Assembly (NCBI RefSeq): GCF_014202225.1 | Contig: NZ_JACHGE010000001.1 | Coordinates: 787,320 to 851,319 of the forward strand | Source of the DNA: Algibacter amylolyticus | GTDB lineage: Bacteria; Bacteroidota; Bacteroidia; Flavobacteriales; Flavobacteriaceae | DNA length: 64,000 bases | Direction: 5' to 3' | Shown here: piece after piece, positions 61,936 through 64,000 of the stretch | How positions within the stretch are numbered: the first letter of the stretch is position 1 | How the letters are laid out: each line of letters begins with the position of its first letter | The notes under the pieces: model-generated | Told to the model about the DNA's origin: nothing | Database searches by the model: none | Seen by the model: the letters and a program-made list of their open reading frames with translations, nothing else | Position numbers and translations under genes: made by a program

Positions 61936-62385
61936 ATGAAGTACACAGAAGAAATTTCAAATAAATTAAATGAATTGTTAGTAAAAAATTATGATGCCGA
62001 AAAAGGGTATCTTAATGCTGCTGAAAACGTAGGAAGTCCAACTTTAAAAATATTTTTTAAACGTAGGGCTACCGAGCGCAGTGAATTTGCCAAAAACTTA
62101 AGGACAGAAATCTTAAGATATGGACAAATTCCGGAAGATTCAGGAAGTTTTAAAGGCGCTATGCACAGAAATTGGATGAGTTTAAAATCGCTATTTTCTT
62201 CAAATGATGAAGAAGCTATTTTGCAGGAAGCCATAAGAGGCGAGAAAGCAAGTCTTGAGGAATACGATGAGATTTTAAAAGATAAAACCTTACCGCCAAC
62301 CATCGATTCGATGTTATTTAAACAACGAAACGAAATTCAAGCAGCAATAAATTTAGAAAAAGTTCACGAGGAGTTAGTATCATAA
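61936..62385 (+). CDS. DUF2383/PA2169-type four-helix protein (paralogue 2)
   Basis: A 149-residue helical protein, clearly related to the one at 58746: EEISNKLNELLVKNYDAEKGYL, FFKRRATERSEFAKNLRTEI, ending LFKQRNEIQAAINLEKVHE. Same fold with four predicted helices, and the same strand. The likely promoter lies 160 bp upstream and a terminator just after. Function unknown. Confidence 0.85.
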   Translation: MKYTEEISNKLNELLVKNYDAEKGYLNAAENVGSPTLKIFFKRRATERSEFAKNLRTEILRYGQIPEDSGSFKGAMHRNWMSLKSLFSSNDEEAILQEAIRGEKASLEEYDEILKDKTLPPTIDSMLFKQRNEIQAAINLEKVHEELVS

Positions 62386-62410
62386 AATGATAGTTAGTTT
62401 GGTTAGTAAA

Positions 62411-62441
62411 GAGTGGAATCCATTGGGTTCCGCTTTTTTTT
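62411..62441 (+). terminator. Terminator after DUF2383 paralogue 2
   Basis: GTGGAATCC-ATT-GGGTTCCGC followed by eight T. Confidence 0.8.
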
Positions 62442-62552
62442 GTTTACAACTCTTTAAAAATTCACTTTATGGTAGTGTAAATTCTATGTATTTTTATACA
62501 CTTCGTTTTTTGCTCTAAACGAATACACACATCAATAAATAAACATGTTTTT

Positions 62553-64000
62553 ATGTATTTAATTTTCGATACCGAAACTACCGGATTACCAAAACGTTGG
62601 GATGCACCAATTACAGACACAGATAATTGGCCAAGATGTATTCAAATTGCATGGCAACTGCACGATGGTATGGGTAACTGTATTGAAAGTCAGGATTATT
62701 TGGTTAAACCAGAAGGCTTCAATATCCCTTATGATGCAGAAAAAATTCATGGTATTTCTACGGAGTTAGCACAAGAGCAAGGTGTCCCTTTAGCCGAGGT
62801 TTTAGAGAAATTTAATATCGCTTTAGCAAAAACAAAGTTTGTAGTAGGGCAAAACGTAAAGTTCGATTTAAATATTATGGGTGCCGAATTTGTTCGTGGT
62901 GCCGTTGATAATCCTTTACAAGAATTACCGGTTTTAGATACCTGTACCGAACATACAGCAAATTTATGTGAGATTCCTGGTGGGCGTTACGGAAAATTTA
63001 AACTCCCAACCTTAACAGAGTTACACGAGTTTTTATTTCAAGTACCTTTTTCTGAAGCGCACAACGCGACTGCCGATGTGGAAGCTACAACGCGTTGTTT
63101 TTTAGAGTTAATTCGTTTGGGCGAATACACCAAAGAGCAGCTAGAGGTGGAACCTGAATATTTTGAGGATTTCAAAAAGGAAAACCCCGATACTATTCAG
63201 CTTATTGGTTTAAAGCACATCAATCTTAAAAAGGAAAGTGCTAAGATTAATGCACGTTTAAAAAAGGCGCAAGAGGTTGATATTTCCTCGGAGGAAATTA
63301 ATAAAAATGTTTCCGATTTAGCCGGTGTTGATTTTGTACACTTGCACAATCATTCGCAATTTTCGGTATTACAATCTACTATGGGTGTTGCCGATATTGT
63401 TGCGGCGGCGGCCAAATACAACATGCCGTCTGTAGCATTAACCGATCATGCTAACATGATGGGGGCTTTTCACTTTATAAATGCTGTAAATAAACACAAT
63501 AAAGCGGCCGAAGCTAAAATTGCTGAAGCAGAAGAAAATGGCGAATCTACCGATGTAAAAACTATAAAACCAATTATTGGTTGCGAGTTTTTTGTTTGCG
63601 AAAATCACTTAGATAAATCTAGAAAAGATAACGGCTATCAAATTGTATTGTTAGCTAAAAATAAAAATGGGTACCATAACCTAGCTAAATTATCGTCGCA
63701 TGCCTTTGTTAACGGGTTTTACTATTTACCAAGAATTGATAAAAAGTTAATACAGGAGTATAAAGAAGATATTATTGTACTAACGGGAAACCTTTATGGT
63801 GAGGTGCCTAGTAAGGTTTTAAATGTTGGTGAAAACCAAGCGGAAGAGGCGCTTATTTGGTGGAAAGAGGAATTTGGCGATGATTTATACGTGGAGCTTA
63901 TGCGCCATAATCAAGATGATGAAGATCGTGTAAATCCAACCTTAATAAAACTTGCTAAAAAACATGATGTTAAACTTATAGCGTCCAATAATACCTATTA
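62553..64000 (+). CDS. dnaE: DNA polymerase III alpha subunit with N-terminal exonuclease domain, 3' end outside window
   Basis: The first 482 residues are visible and the frame is open to the last base. An N-terminal DEDD 3'-5' exonuclease domain (about 1-190) has ExoI FDTETTGLP, ExoII NVKFDLNIMG and ExoIII HNATADVEATT. It is fused to the PHP domain of DnaE (FVHLHNHSQFSVLQS, ALTDHANMMGAFHF, then IIGCEFFVCEN). Fusion of the proofreading domain to the polymerase is known in Bacteroidota. The ATG at 62553 is the only one that reads through; one at 62545 meets a stop after four more codons. Confidence 0.93.
   Translation, partial: MYLIFDTETTGLPKRWDAPITDTDNWPRCIQIAWQLHDGMGNCIESQDYLVKPEGFNIPYDAEKIHGISTELAQEQGVPLAEVLEKFNIALAKTKFVVGQNVKFDLNIMGAEFVRGAVDNPLQELPVLDTCTEHTANLCEIPGGRYGKFKLPTLTELHEFLFQVPFSEAHNATADVEATTRCFLELIRLGEYTKEQLEVEPEYFEDFKKENPDTIQLIGLKHINLKKESAKINARLKKAQEVDISSEEINKNVSDLAGVDFVHLHNHSQFSVLQSTMGVADIVAAAAKYNMPSVALTDHANMMGAFHFINAVNKHNKAAEAKIAEAEENGESTDVKTIKPIIGCEFFVCENHLDKSRKDNGYQIVLLAKNKNGYHNLAKLSSHAFVNGFYYLPRIDKKLIQEYKEDIIVLTGNLYGEVPSKVLNVGENQAEEALIWWKEEFGDDLYVELMRHNQDDEDRVNPTLIKLAKKHDVKLIASNNTY

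Noticed and set aside
1-64000. Prophage, integrative element, restriction or other defence system
   Set aside because: I found no integrase, transposase, phage structural, restriction, toxin-antitoxin or CRISPR genes; the accessory content is limited to metabolic clusters and small repeats.

Overview
The window is a stretch of chromosome from a member of the Bacteroidota, most likely a marine or aquatic Flavobacteriaceae. The evidence is the strong A+T richness, Bacteroidota-type -7 promoter elements (TAnnTTTG), type IX secretion sorting domains (type B at 29558-31132, type A at 39757-40098), an FtsX-DUF3098 pair, a DUF4271-hemD pair, a polyprenol-phosphomannose synthase/dihydroorotase/DUF4296 run, an RprY-like two-component system, and a DNA polymerase III alpha subunit with a fused N-terminal exonuclease. 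I saw no rRNA, tRNA, CRISPR, prophage, integrase or complete insertion sequence. This is mostly core chromosome with small accessory pockets and an unusually visible load of short intergenic repeats.

Layout. 1-4512: a tight run of a GH63 mannosylglycerate-hydrolase-like enzyme (5' end outside the window), a GNAT acetyltransferase, a sodium:solute symporter and a glycerate kinase, readable as uptake and breakdown of a glycosylglycerate. 4543-7461: ftsX and DUF3098, an outer-membrane barrel protein, an EamA transporter. 7601-13301: leuS with a large extra insertion, a SemiSWEET, alanine dehydrogenase, a YugP-type zinc peptidase. 13380-18816: a membrane-anchored MutS-like ATPase, a thioredoxin/TPR protein, a LytS/LytT-type pair with a repeat-filled spacer, and a coiled-coil exported protein. 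18895-23633: omega-amidase, Ig-like lipoprotein, ComF, glyS. 23789-29404: GNAT, Lrp regulator, GspG-like protein, saccharopine dehydrogenase-like protein, DUF423, pckA. 29558-31132: a T9SS protein with four 99-residue repeats. 31361-37920: hemD, DUF4271, Ppm1-like synthase, dihydroorotase, DUF4296, epimerase, tyrS. 38020-42016: YHS protein, LuxE-like protein, tiny T9SS protein, two-component system. 42035-45056: glycosyltransferase, trmB, LysE transporter, ATL protein. 45460-49935: egtB-egtD (ergothioneine-type) followed by three redox/unknown genes. 50051-53819: a frameshifted outer-membrane protein, a lipocalin-like lipoprotein, and an iron-sulfur run (mrp, nfu, 2Fe-2S ferredoxin). 54004-58599: DUF1853/metallophosphoesterase pair, SGNH hydrolase, acyl-CoA dehydrogenase, TrmN6-like methylase. 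58746-64000: two paralogous DUF2383 proteins bracketing rimM, rpsP and a lactonase lipoprotein, then the start of dnaE.

The strongest leads beyond ordinary annotation are: (i) five copies of a modular intergenic repeat with conserved ends and a changing interior, one of which carries what look like three nested insertions; (ii) three copies of a second modular repeat filling the LytS/LytT spacer, where the 3' end of the kinase gene is also duplicated; (iii) a roughly 80-100 residue AT-rich insertion just before the KMSKS loop of LeuRS; (iv) the glycosylglycerate-type catabolic operon; and (v) an egtB-egtD cluster with an unexplained flavodoxin/racemase-like/NmrA-like tail.
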